The notes under the pieces are model-generated. The model was not told where the DNA came from and ran no database searches. It saw only the letters and a program-made list of their open reading frames with translations. Shown piece after piece: positions 26,466 to 34,579 of a stretch of 64,000 bases of DNA (within the stretch, counting starts at the first letter, position 1; each line of letters opens with the position of its first letter). The position numbers and the translations under genes were made by a program. The stretch comes from Chloroflexota bacterium (GTDB lineage: Bacteria; Chloroflexota; Anaerolineae; B4-G1; SLSP01). The stretch spans positions 1-64,000 of the forward strand of contig JAIOAX010000024.1 of assembly GCA_019873645.1 (NCBI GenBank), in the 5' to 3' direction.

Positions 26466-27188
26466 ATGACAGTGCAAGACATCAACCGCTATTTGGATCA
26501 CGCGATTTTGAAGCCGGAGATGACGCGCCAGGAGGTGATTGACGCGATTCAATTGGGCATTGACTACAAGGTACGCACCGTCTGCGTGCGGCCTTGCGAC
26601 ATCGAACTGGCTGTCGCCATGTGCAAGGGGACGGAAACGGAGGTCTCCTGCACGCTCGCCTTCCCGCACGGCTGCACGCTGAGCGCAGTCAAGGCGGATG
26701 AGGCGCGACATTACATCGCGGCCGGCGTCCACGAGATTGACATGGTGGCGAACTACGGCTTCATCCGTTCGGGGCTGTGGGACGAGGTGACGGCAGACAT
26801 CCGCGCCGTCGTTGAGGTGGCGAAACCGGCCGGCGTGCCGGTGAAGGTGATCTTCGAGACGGCCTGGCTGACGCTGGACGAGATCAGGCGCACCGTGCAA
26901 TGTGCGATTGACGCCGGGGCGGATTTCGTCAAGACCTCGACCGGTTTCAACGGTGAGGGCGCGACGGTGGAACAGGTACAGGCGATGCTCGACGCGGCAC
27001 AGGGACGCATCAAGGTCAAGCCCTCCGGCGGCATCCGCGACCGGGCGCGCGCGGAGCTATTCATCGCTATGGGCGCGCAGCGCCTCGGCAACGGGTACAC
27101 GTCCACGGCGGCGATTTGTGGGGTGTCGTCAGCGGGCGGTGATCAGCAATCAGCAATCAGCCATCAGCCATTAGCTATCAGCTATTAG
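26466..27188 (+). CDS. deoC: Deoxyribose-phosphate aldolase
   Basis: This 240-aa class I aldolase makes a Schiff base with its substrate (normally 2-deoxyribose 5-phosphate to acetaldehyde and glyceraldehyde 3-phosphate). The catalytic set is present: Asp92 (EIDMV), Lys156 (DFVKTSTGF) and Lys185 (VKPSGG). The C-terminus beyond about residue 224 (DQQSAISHQPLAISY) is encoded by the short-word repeat that follows the gene, so the tail is an acquired extension. The setting among sugar hydrolases and kinases suggests a catabolic role, possibly on an unusual sugar phosphate. The ribosome site AAAAGGAG precedes the ATG. Confidence 0.93.
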   Translation: MTVQDINRYLDHAILKPEMTRQEVIDAIQLGIDYKVRTVCVRPCDIELAVAMCKGTETEVSCTLAFPHGCTLSAVKADEARHYIAAGVHEIDMVANYGFIRSGLWDEVTADIRAVVEVAKPAGVPVKVIFETAWLTLDEIRRTVQCAIDAGADFVKTSTGFNGEGATVEQVQAMLDAAQGRIKVKPSGGIRDRARAELFIAMGAQRLGNGYTSTAAICGVSSAGGDQQSAISHQPLAISY

Positions 27189-27267
27189 CTATTAGCAATC
27201 AGCCGTCAGCGATCGTACTCTGGCTGAAAGCTGATAGCTGAAAGCTGACGGCTGAAAGCTGACCGCT
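27140..27267. repeat. Short-word repeat tract, partly coding in deoC
   Basis: Words CAGCAAT, CAGCCAT, TAGCTAT and GCTGAAAGCTGATAG run for about 128 bp. The first 49 bp encode the deoC C-terminal tail; the rest is intergenic before the GH28 gene. Confidence 0.8.
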
Positions 27268-27285
27268 TGCAAAGCAGGAGGTTCT

Positions 27286-28656
27286 ATGAGTATTTACAGT
27301 GTTCTTGATTACGGCGCGTGTGGCGACGGCGTGACGAACGATGCCGCCGCAATTCAGCAGGCCATTGAAGTCTGTCACGCGGCGGGCGGCGGACAGGTGC
27401 GCTTTCCGGCCGGACGGGTGTACCGCTCCGGCGCGCTCATGCTCAAATCCAACGTCGAGATGCACCTGGAACCCGGCGCGGTGTTGCAGGCCAGCCCCGA
27501 CGTGGCCGCTTACCCCTATCGCTTTACCGTCGGCGCGCTGAGCGGCGGACAGGTCGGCGCAGGACAACCAGGAGCGATCATGTTCATCACCGCCGAACAC
27601 GCCGAAAATATCGCTTTCAGCGGCGGCGGGACCATTGATGGCGGCGGTCGCTTTTTCGTCCGCGAGGATACCGGCTACATCTACCGGATGCGCCCCGAAC
27701 GCCCCTTTACCTTTTTCCTGTTGGGCTGCAAAAAAGTGACCTTCCGCGATGTGACCGTTCGTGACGGTGCGCTGTGGACGATACGGCTTTCGGGCTGTGA
27801 CGACGTGCTAATCCACGGTATCCGCATCGAAAACGACCTCAAGCTGCCCAACAACGACGGCATTGACCTCGACCGCTGCCGCAATGTGCGCATCAGCGAT
27901 TGCCACATCGTCAGCGGCGACGATTGTATCGTGCTGAAAACTTGCGAGGAGACCGCCGCCTATGGCGAAGGGTGCGAAAACATCATCGTCACCGGCTGTA
28001 CGCTCACCTCAACCTCGATCGCCCTGTGCGTGGGCTGCGAATGTCGCGCGCCGATGCGCCACATCATCTTCGATGCGTGCGTCATCCGCTCCAGCCATCG
28101 CGGGCTGGCCGTGCGGCTGAGCGAGGCGTCGGACGTGGAAGACGTGCTCTTTAGCCACATGCTGGTCGAGACGCGCTACTTTCATCGCGATTGGTGGGGC
28201 GCGGGCGAGCCGATTTGTGTTTCCGCCATCCCCTGGGATGACGAGCGCGGCATCGGGCGGGTGCGCAACGTGCGGTTCGTCAACATCTTCTGCCGCAGCG
28301 AAAACGGCGTCTACGTGGAAGGCTGGACGCCGGACCGCGTGCAGGACATCCTGTTCGAGAACGTCCACATCGAGCTGGACAAATGGTCGAAATGGGAAGG
28401 CGGGCTGTATGACCGCCGCCCTTGTCCCGGCGACCGGGTAGGAGCCGGCTCTCTCAAGCACCCGACCGCCGGATTCTTCCTCAACCAGGCGCAAAATGTC
28501 ACTCTGCGCAATTGCCGGGTGGTGTGGGGGGCGAACCGTCCGCCCTATTTTCGCCATGCCCTGGAAAGCCACGCCGTCGCCAACCTGCGGCTGGAGAATT
28601 TCGAGGGCGAGTCCGCCGACCCGGAGCGTTTTCCGGCCACTGTGATTGAGGATTGA
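27286..28656 (+). CDS. GH28 polygalacturonase-like enzyme
   Basis: This 456-aa right-handed beta-helix protein of GH28 hydrolyses galacturonosyl or related linkages in pectin. It begins YSVLDYGACGDGVTNDAAAIQQAI, the usual pectate-lyase-like start. The catalytic Asp residues are in NNDGIDLDRC and SGDDCIVLK. The later motifs SSHRGLAVRLSE and VYVEGW correspond to the GHG/RIK region but are altered. No signal peptide is visible. The ribosome site AGGAGG precedes the ATG. The 3' end overlaps the ROK gene as TGATG, indicating coupling. Confidence 0.92.
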   Translation: MSIYSVLDYGACGDGVTNDAAAIQQAIEVCHAAGGGQVRFPAGRVYRSGALMLKSNVEMHLEPGAVLQASPDVAAYPYRFTVGALSGGQVGAGQPGAIMFITAEHAENIAFSGGGTIDGGGRFFVREDTGYIYRMRPERPFTFFLLGCKKVTFRDVTVRDGALWTIRLSGCDDVLIHGIRIENDLKLPNNDGIDLDRCRNVRISDCHIVSGDDCIVLKTCEETAAYGEGCENIIVTGCTLTSTSIALCVGCECRAPMRHIIFDACVIRSSHRGLAVRLSEASDVEDVLFSHMLVETRYFHRDWWGAGEPICVSAIPWDDERGIGRVRNVRFVNIFCRSENGVYVEGWTPDRVQDILFENVHIELDKWSKWEGGLYDRRPCPGDRVGAGSLKHPTAGFFLNQAQNVTLRNCRVVWGANRPPYFRHALESHAVANLRLENFEGESADPERFPATVIED

Positions 28657-29645
28657 TGATGAGTACCGGAACCCGTTATTTCGTCGGCGTAGACGTGGGC
28701 GGCACCAATTTGCGGGCCGCCGTCTGGGACGCCGACGCTGAGCGACTGCTTGCCGTGCAGTATGTGCCCACTCTTTCGCACGCGGGGCATGCAGCCGTGC
28801 TGGCGCGCCTAGCCGGCTTGATACGCGAGGCCATTGCCGCCGCCGGGCTGACGCTCGATCAGGTGCGCGCCGTCGGGGTGGGACTGCCGGGCCGCTTGCG
28901 GCCTGCTGAAGGCGTGGTCGAGTTCCTGCCCAACCTGGTCGGCCATTGGGTCGGTGTGCAGGCGGGGGAGGTGCTGACGGCGGCGCTCGGCCGGCCCGTG
29001 CACCTGATCAACGACGCGCGCGCGATGACCTTCGGCGAGTGGAAGTACGGCGCGGGGCGCGGCGTGGATACGCTGGCCTGCCTGACGTTGGGCACGGGCA
29101 TCGGCGGGGGCGTGGTGGTCAACGGACAATTGCTGTGGGGCGTCAACGGTACGCTCGGCGAAATCGGCCATCAGATCGTCGAGGCGGACGGTTTGCCCTG
29201 CACCTGTGGTGGGCGCGGCTGCCTGGAAGTCTACGCTTCGGGCACAGCGATTGCTGCGGCGGGCGCGCGGGCCATACGCGAGGGACGCTCTGCTACTTTG
29301 CGCGACATGGCCGAGGACGATCCGACGCGCGTCACCGCCGACATGGTCGCCCGCGCTGCGCAATCCGGCGACGCGACAGCGCAAGCCATTTTCGAGCGCG
29401 CCGGGTTGTACCTGGGCATCGTCATCAGCAACGTCGTCCTGACCATCAACCCCCAACGGGTGATCCTCGGTGGCGGCATGGCCGGTGTGGGCGAGCTGAT
29501 CTTTGCACCCGCGCGGCGCACCCTGCGTGAGCGTGTGCATCTCGCGCCGGTAGACCATATCGAAATCGTCCCCGCCCAATTGGGCGCCGACGCCGGCCTG
29601 ATCGGCGCAGCGGCCTGGGCAAAGTGGTCGGGGATTAGGGCGTAG
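28656..29645 (+). CDS. ROK family sugar kinase
   Basis: This 329-aa ROK protein phosphorylates a hexose, probably released by the neighbouring hydrolases. Visible are the phosphate loop VGVDVGGTNLRAAV, the catalytic Asp in INDARAMTFGE, LGTGIGGGVVVNG, EIGHQIVE and the zinc motif CTCGGRGCLE. No N-terminal helix-turn-helix is present, so it is a kinase and not a repressor. The ATG at 28656 overlaps the GH28 stop (TGATG); a second ATG at 28659 is equally possible. Confidence 0.92.
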   Translation: MMSTGTRYFVGVDVGGTNLRAAVWDADAERLLAVQYVPTLSHAGHAAVLARLAGLIREAIAAAGLTLDQVRAVGVGLPGRLRPAEGVVEFLPNLVGHWVGVQAGEVLTAALGRPVHLINDARAMTFGEWKYGAGRGVDTLACLTLGTGIGGGVVVNGQLLWGVNGTLGEIGHQIVEADGLPCTCGGRGCLEVYASGTAIAAAGARAIREGRSATLRDMAEDDPTRVTADMVARAAQSGDATAQAIFERAGLYLGIVISNVVLTINPQRVILGGGMAGVGELIFAPARRTLRERVHLAPVDHIEIVPAQLGADAGLIGAAAWAKWSGIRA

Positions 29646-29709
29646 GGGGCAGGTTACGCTTTGCGGATAACACAAGGGGGGCCAGAGAGGGTACCAATGC
29701 CCTTAACCC

Positions 29710-30930
29710 TCAGCTCTCACCCCCCGCCCACTGTCCGCCGTGGTCGTGGGGCCCGATCCACAGCCTCTGGCCGACATCCCATCCCCATCCGACAAGTTTG
29801 AGTGTGACCGGCAACTGCGCCCAGCCGGCCTGGATGCGGCGTTGCACCGCTTCCCACGCCGGCACGCCGCTGACGGCGTCCGCCGCCTCGACGTTGCACG
29901 CGCCGACGGCCACCGCGCCGGTCAACGTGGCTTCCGGCGACAGTTTGTGCAGCAGTCCCGTCAGGAATCCCGCAATGGCGCAATCGCCTGCGCCGGTCGT
30001 CCCTACCAGGTGGGCGCGGAATGTCGGAGCCAGCAACTCACGGTTCGTCCACGCGCGCCTATCGAGGTTTAACCGCTCCGTAAGGCCGCGCATCCGCCCG
30101 GTATCGGCAGCCGTGCGCATGTAGATACCCTGATCCCCCAGCTTTAACACCGCAACGGCGACACCCCACGCCAGCAACCGTTCGGCCAGACGGCTCAACA
30201 GGCCGCCGTCCACCTGAGGGAGAACCTCGCCGCGCGCTTCCAGGGTCGTGTAATGCGCCGGATCAATCATCAGCAGCGCTTCTTCCACACTGGGCAGGAA
30301 AATATCCACCTGCGGCAGAACGTGCGTCAACCACGCAGACCAGTTGACTTTTCCGGCTTCCGCGTGGGGATCGGGGCGGCTCACATCCAGCGACGTGACC
30401 AGACCATGGGCCTTGACGCGCCGGAGCAGCGTCTCGAACTCCCGCCCGTCATCCAGATAGAAGTTGCGCATCAAGGTCGGATAGCCAAAATGGAAGATGC
30501 GTGCGTCACTCAAGGCGGTGTCGGGGACATCGGCGGCGCAGAAGGTGTCGTTGGGGCCGGAATAATGGAGAAAGGTGCGGTCAATGTTAGGAGAGCTGAA
30601 GATGAGGGTGTACGAGCTGGATTCGCCCGCCGCAATCAACATCCCTTCCGCCAATGCGGGAGCGTAGCTGCGGAACACGTCCAACGTCGTCCGTCCAAAG
30701 GTGTCGTCGCCGACCTTGCCCATCAAGCGCACCGGTACACCGAGCCGGTGCAGCGCCAATCCCGTGTTGGAGACCGCGCCACCCGTTGAGATGGTCATCG
30801 GCCCCACGTTGACCAGACCGCCCGGCACGAGCCAGGTTGTCAGGTCACGGCAGCTCTCAGGCAGTGTCGGAATTACGTCCAGGCACACGTGGCCGGCGAC
30901 GATGATGGTTGGAGAGTTCGATAGATCCAT
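29710..30930 (-). CDS. PfkB family carbohydrate kinase
   Basis: This 406-aa ribokinase-fold kinase has the N-terminal signature region STGGAVSNTGLALHRLG and GKVGDDTFG. The C-terminal signature GTTGAGDCAIAGFLTGLL carries the catalytic Asp. It is longer than usual because of an insert near residues 225-300. The sugar substrate cannot be deduced. It converges on the ROK gene. On its 5' side the AT-rich restriction gene ends 11 bp before its ATG, so its native promoter may have been displaced; no clear ribosome site is visible. Confidence 0.88.
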   Translation of the reverse strand: MDLSNSPTIIVAGHVCLDVIPTLPESCRDLTTWLVPGGLVNVGPMTISTGGAVSNTGLALHRLGVPVRLMGKVGDDTFGRTTLDVFRSYAPALAEGMLIAAGESSSYTLIFSSPNIDRTFLHYSGPNDTFCAADVPDTALSDARIFHFGYPTLMRNFYLDDGREFETLLRRVKAHGLVTSLDVSRPDPHAEAGKVNWSAWLTHVLPQVDIFLPSVEEALLMIDPAHYTTLEARGEVLPQVDGGLLSRLAERLLAWGVAVAVLKLGDQGIYMRTAADTGRMRGLTERLNLDRRAWTNRELLAPTFRAHLVGTTGAGDCAIAGFLTGLLHKLSPEATLTGAVAVGACNVEAADAVSGVPAWEAVQRRIQAGWAQLPVTLKLVGWGWDVGQRLWIGPHDHGGQWAGGES

Positions 30931-30941
30931 TATATGCTCTG

Positions 30942-31820
30942 CTAAATCTCTGTTCTGTGGCTATATAACAATGGGAATTGATCTTGTCGCAATCTAAACT
31001 TTGTGCCATGATTATGGCCTGAGCGCGCATCAAAATCTACGTACACATAACCTTGCTCAATACCTGATAGCAAACCATTGATATTGAAACCCTGAAGTAT
31101 CAGAATATTGGAATAGCGGAAGAATTCTTGTCTCCCTTCTCTTTTCGTTTCAGCTTGCACATAGAAACAGTTTAATAACTTCGTACCGGCCTTGTTACGC
31201 AAATCTTCAAAGCCCCAGTAAGGTTGTGGGTCTAGTTCTCCCAACCCTACCCGTTCAGCTACCGAATCCAGCCATTCCTTATGTCTTGGATCCACCGCGC
31301 TTGCATCAAAAGAGACAAGAACCTTGCCTTGCGAACGGTCTACCATCACCATAAAGCCACGGTCACTTCGTTGATTCCCGCTAATGGTTTGTCGGAAACT
31401 CAGCTCTTCTGTTCCATATCTACCCCCGGCTTCTTGATGTGGCCAGCCATAAAGGGGAAGGAATACCCGTGGAACAAACCGCAAGGCACGTGGCGATGGT
31501 TCCATATGGAAAAGTGTCATCAATGAAGTGGTATTTGCTCTTTGGCATTTCAATTCCCATTCAGTAGCGTTAGGTATCGGCAGGTTGTTCTCTTCAATAC
31601 CAAGCAAATCTTCCAATGTATTCCCAACACCACCCGAGTTTCCTGGCCTGGCATTGAGTATCCACCCCATATCTCGTATTTTCTTTAATTCTTCGATGAG
31701 AGATTCTTTTGTATAAACCTTCAAACTGCTACCTCTGCTCTGCGTAACAACATAGGGCACTTGTTCTTCACCTATCAAGTGCAATTGTTGATATTGTTGT
31801 GTGGCAAGTCTTTTACGCAT
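30942..31820 (-). CDS. Type II restriction endonuclease, MvaI/BcnI family
   Basis: This 292-aa endonuclease has the family's active-site layout: GNTLEDLLGIEENN (Glu70), then WELK (Glu89, Lys91) and later HNHGTKFRLRQ. MvaI and BcnI cut CCWGG and CCSGG sites, so a related CC-GG core is plausible but unproven. It begins 6 bp after the methyltransferase stop on the same strand. Both genes are visibly richer in A and T than the genes around them, consistent with horizontal acquisition. Confidence 0.88.
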   Translation of the reverse strand: MRKRLATQQYQQLHLIGEEQVPYVVTQSRGSSLKVYTKESLIEELKKIRDMGWILNARPGNSGGVGNTLEDLLGIEENNLPIPNATEWELKCQRANTTSLMTLFHMEPSPRALRFVPRVFLPLYGWPHQEAGGRYGTEELSFRQTISGNQRSDRGFMVMVDRSQGKVLVSFDASAVDPRHKEWLDSVAERVGLGELDPQPYWGFEDLRNKAGTKLLNCFYVQAETKREGRQEFFRYSNILILQGFNINGLLSGIEQGYVYVDFDARSGHNHGTKFRLRQDQFPLLYSHRTEI

Positions 31821-31826
31821 AACTGG

Positions 31827-32756
31827 CTAATCCGGTGGACGCCAGAAATCCAACAAATATTCAAAAGTTGTCCCCATTGTAATGTAATTTGACGGCCAAC
31901 CAAAAATACCTATTCGGTTTACAATATTGGTGCGGTCCCAAATGATCGTATTGCGTAGTTCATATCCACGTTTACGCAATTCCTCAATGAGCGCGACGTG
32001 AATCGTAATTCTTTCATTTTCCCACCACATATCAGGCACATTGATAACACAGTGTCCTCTGGGTTGCAAGAGTGGCAATAAGCGCCCGTAAATATCCCCC
32101 ATTGCTATTGTGTACTCCTCAAGCGGCATTGTTCCCAAATCGCGGGGGTCTTGTGAATACTGCTCTACCTTGCCGAACTGTTCATTCTTACGTTCATCAC
32201 CTCGGCGTGATTTATTTTTTCGCTCGCGGTTGAGTAAATTAGCATAGGGGGGTGAAGTCCAAATCAACTTAACGGTTTTAGGTTCCAAATAGCGATCTAT
32301 GTGCAAAGCATCATCTTGTATTGCTAATTGCTGCGCTTGATTGAAGAAATTATTACTAGCCAGACGTTCTTGACATAATTTTATATATGATTCTTGCAAA
32401 TCAAACCCAACTGCATTACGATTCAGATCCTGTGCGGCAACAAGGGTTGTGCCGCTACCTACAAAAGGGTCAACTACCAACTCCCCGGCATGCGTGAACA
32501 GCTCAATTATCCTTTTGGCTAATGCAATAGGAAAAGTAGCCGGGTGCAAATTTTTGTCTCGAATATCACGCCCCTCGTAATTAAATTGCCAAACACCCAG
32601 TTGGCTTTTTATCCACTCCTTGGCAGTCATACAATTCAAATGATTTGAGGGACAATCGCAGGTTTTTGTGTATCCAATATGAATTTTGGTGCGGTATAGC
32701 TCACTTGCTTCGTTGATAGTACGCGGCAAGTTATTTTCCATTATCTCAGTATTCAT
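31827..32756 (-). CDS. Site-specific DNA methyltransferase, probably N4-cytosine
   Basis: This 309-aa methyltransferase has motif I VVDPFVGSGTTL (residues 94-105) binding S-adenosylmethionine. The catalytic motif TSPPY (167-171), rather than DPPY/NPPY, points to N4-methylcytosine. Motif I precedes the catalytic motif, as in alpha or gamma class enzymes. The protein should protect host DNA from the adjacent MvaI/BcnI-type nuclease. An N-terminal CDCPSNHLNC cluster could bind metal. An extended -10 promoter lies just upstream. Confidence 0.9.
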   Translation of the reverse strand: MNTEIMENNLPRTINEASELYRTKIHIGYTKTCDCPSNHLNCMTAKEWIKSQLGVWQFNYEGRDIRDKNLHPATFPIALAKRIIELFTHAGELVVDPFVGSGTTLVAAQDLNRNAVGFDLQESYIKLCQERLASNNFFNQAQQLAIQDDALHIDRYLEPKTVKLIWTSPPYANLLNRERKNKSRRGDERKNEQFGKVEQYSQDPRDLGTMPLEEYTIAMGDIYGRLLPLLQPRGHCVINVPDMWWENERITIHVALIEELRKRGYELRNTIIWDRTNIVNRIGIFGWPSNYITMGTTFEYLLDFWRPPD

Positions 32757-32789
32757 TGGACTCTCCGACTCTGTGTGATTGTGTAAAGC

Positions 32790-32798
32790 AGTATATCA
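32790..32798 (-). promoter_or_regulatory. Extended -10 promoter for the restriction-modification pair
   Basis: The minus strand reads TGATATACT (TGn plus TATACT), giving a leader of about 28 nt to the methyltransferase ATG. No clear -35 is visible, as expected for extended -10 promoters. Confidence 0.4.
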
Positions 32799-32949
32799 CA
32801 ATCTTCCTTACCCTGGACTCTTTCTACTGAGATAATCCAAGCCACCCAACGGACTTTTTCCTTTCCCCACTACACTTTGCCTCTTTTGCCTCCAACCGAT
32901 TGTCCAACCCATCGGCAAGTGGGGTATAGGAGTTACGCACTGCGCCATT

Positions 32950-33027
32950 TTCTGACAGGGATTAACAGGATTTTCAGGATTAAAGAAGGCTTTGTAGGAG
33001 CTTTTTCATCCTGTCAATCCTGTCCAA
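32950..33027. repeat. Inverted CAGGATT-type repeat in a 378-bp gap
   Basis: TGACAGGGATTAACAGGATT on the left pairs imperfectly with CATCCTGTCAATCCTGTCC on the right. The gap between the methyltransferase start and glgC stop holds no gene that I can support. Confidence 0.6.
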
Positions 33028-33134
33028 AGAAACGCACCGCGTAACTACTGTGGGGTACCCTCTTCACCTTGCTCTATGGATCCCCTCGAGCACCCACGCC
33101 TGAGAGTTCGCCACCGACACATGCAACGGCGCAA

Positions 33135-34397
33135 TCAAATGACCGTGTTATCCGGGATTACCACGCCTTTAGGGACAACGACAATGCCATCGCGCACCAC
33201 ATAGGTATCGGTTTCCTCATCCGGCATGCCGGCATGGCTGCGGATGACCACATTGCGCCCGATACGCACATTTTTGTCCAGGATGGCATCCTCGACAACG
33301 CTGCCCCGCCCCACCCCGATGTCAGGCAACCCCAAACGCCGGTTTTCGTCTTTCTGGGTCAGCGACTCAAAATCATCCGCGCCCATCATCACCACGCGAT
33401 GGAGATGCGCGCCGCTATTGATAATGCTGCGCAGCCCGATGACACTGTCGGCCACGGCGGCATGATCGAGGCGGCAGCCGGGGGCAATCCACACGCGCAT
33501 CAGGCTGGAATCAATGATCTGGCTACAGGGTAAAAAGCGTGCGCGGGTGTAGATGGGCCATTCCGCCGAGAAAAAGTCAAACGGTGGATTGGGACTAGTG
33601 AGCGCCAGGTTGACTTCGTAGAAAGCGCGAATCGTGCCGATGTCTTCCCAGTAGCCATCAAAGGGGTAGGCAAACACGCGCAGTCCCTTCTCGATCGCCG
33701 CCGGGATGATGTGCTTGCCGAAGTCATCGCCGGTTTCCGAGCGCAAAATATCCACCAACGTCTTGGTGCGAAAGACGTAGATACCCATCGAGGCCATATA
33801 CGGGCGGTCGCCTTCCAGGCTCTCCAGGCCGGCCAGTTGGTCCAGCGGTGGCTTCTCGCGGAATTTTTGGATCCGGCCTTCCTTATCTGCCTGCAAGATG
33901 CCCAGGCCCGGCGCATCTTCGGCTTTGACCGGCTTGACGGCAATAGTAATATCCGCCTCGTGGATATTGTGAAAGCGCACGAATTCACCGTAATCCATGC
34001 GGTAAAGATGGTCGCCGGAGAGAATCAAGATGTCGCGCGGATTCGGGACTTGAAGCTGAAAGAGCTGTTTGCGCAGCGCGTCCGCCGTTCCCTGATACCA
34101 GGATTCGCTCACCGGCGTCTGTTCCGCTGCCAGAATCCGCACCCATCCGCCGGAGAAGCTGTCGAACTGATAGGTGCGCACGACATGCCGGTGCAAGGAA
34201 ACAGAATTGAACTGCGTAAGCACGTAAATGCGGTTGATGCCGGAGTTGATACAGTTGCTGATGGGGATGTCAATCAGACGATAGTACCCCGCCAACGGTA
34301 CGGCAGGTTTAGCGCGCAGTTTGGTCAATGGATAAAGCCGCGTTCCTGCCCCACCTCCCATAATCACAGCCAGGACATCTTTCAAAAAGCTTAACAT
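33135..34397 (-). CDS. glgC: Glucose-1-phosphate adenylyltransferase
   Basis: This 420-aa enzyme makes ADP-glucose from ATP and glucose 1-phosphate, the first step of glycogen synthesis. Motifs are [59 protein letters not shown] with the catalytic Asp, and [10 protein letters not shown] left-handed beta-helix C-terminal domain ([14 protein letters not shown]) follows. The ATG at 34395-34397 follows AAGGGGGCC; the upstream extension would cover the promoter at 34467-34495. No other glycogen gene is in the window. Confidence 0.95.
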   Translation of the reverse strand: MLSFLKDVLAVIMGGGAGTRLYPLTKLRAKPAVPLAGYYRLIDIPISNCINSGINRIYVLTQFNSVSLHRHVVRTYQFDSFSGGWVRILAAEQTPVSESWYQGTADALRKQLFQLQVPNPRDILILSGDHLYRMDYGEFVRFHNIHEADITIAVKPVKAEDAPGLGILQADKEGRIQKFREKPPLDQLAGLESLEGDRPYMASMGIYVFRTKTLVDILRSETGDDFGKHIIPAAIEKGLRVFAYPFDGYWEDIGTIRAFYEVNLALTSPNPPFDFFSAEWPIYTRARFLPCSQIIDSSLMRVWIAPGCRLDHAAVADSVIGLRSIINSGAHLHRVVMMGADDFESLTQKDENRRLGLPDIGVGRGSVVEDAILDKNVRIGRNVVIRSHAGMPDEETDTYVVRDGIVVVPKGVVIPDNTVI

Positions 34398-34466
34398 AAG
34401 CAGGCCCCCTTTTGGTGTGGAATGGCGGAAGATGCTACTATAAATCTTCAGCAAGTCTATGCTCTT

Positions 34467-34495
34467 ATTATAGTAACAAGCACAAAATAAAGCAA
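34467..34495 (-). promoter_or_regulatory. Promoter of glgC
   Basis: On the minus strand TTGCTT (34490-34495) and a perfect TATAAT (34467-34472) are spaced by 17 bp. Confidence 0.6.
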
Positions 34496-34524
34496 TACAC
34501 ATTTGCACTCTGTCTTGTAGAACA

Positions 34525-34552
34525 TTGACAGATGTTAAGATTGGGTTATATT
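34525..34552 (+). promoter_or_regulatory. Promoter of the GT39-like gene
   Basis: A perfect TTGACA (34525-34530) and TATATT (34547-34552) are spaced by 16 bp. The box lies downstream of an in-frame ATG at 34532, which shows that the gene starts later, at 34580. Confidence 0.65.
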
Positions 34553-34579
34553 CGGCAAGCATACTCGAGGAAGGTAGCA

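Noticed and set aside
34532-34579. Longer start of the GT39-like gene at 34532
   Set aside because: The upstream codons overlap the TTGACA/TATATT promoter; AAGG plus ATG at 34580 is better.
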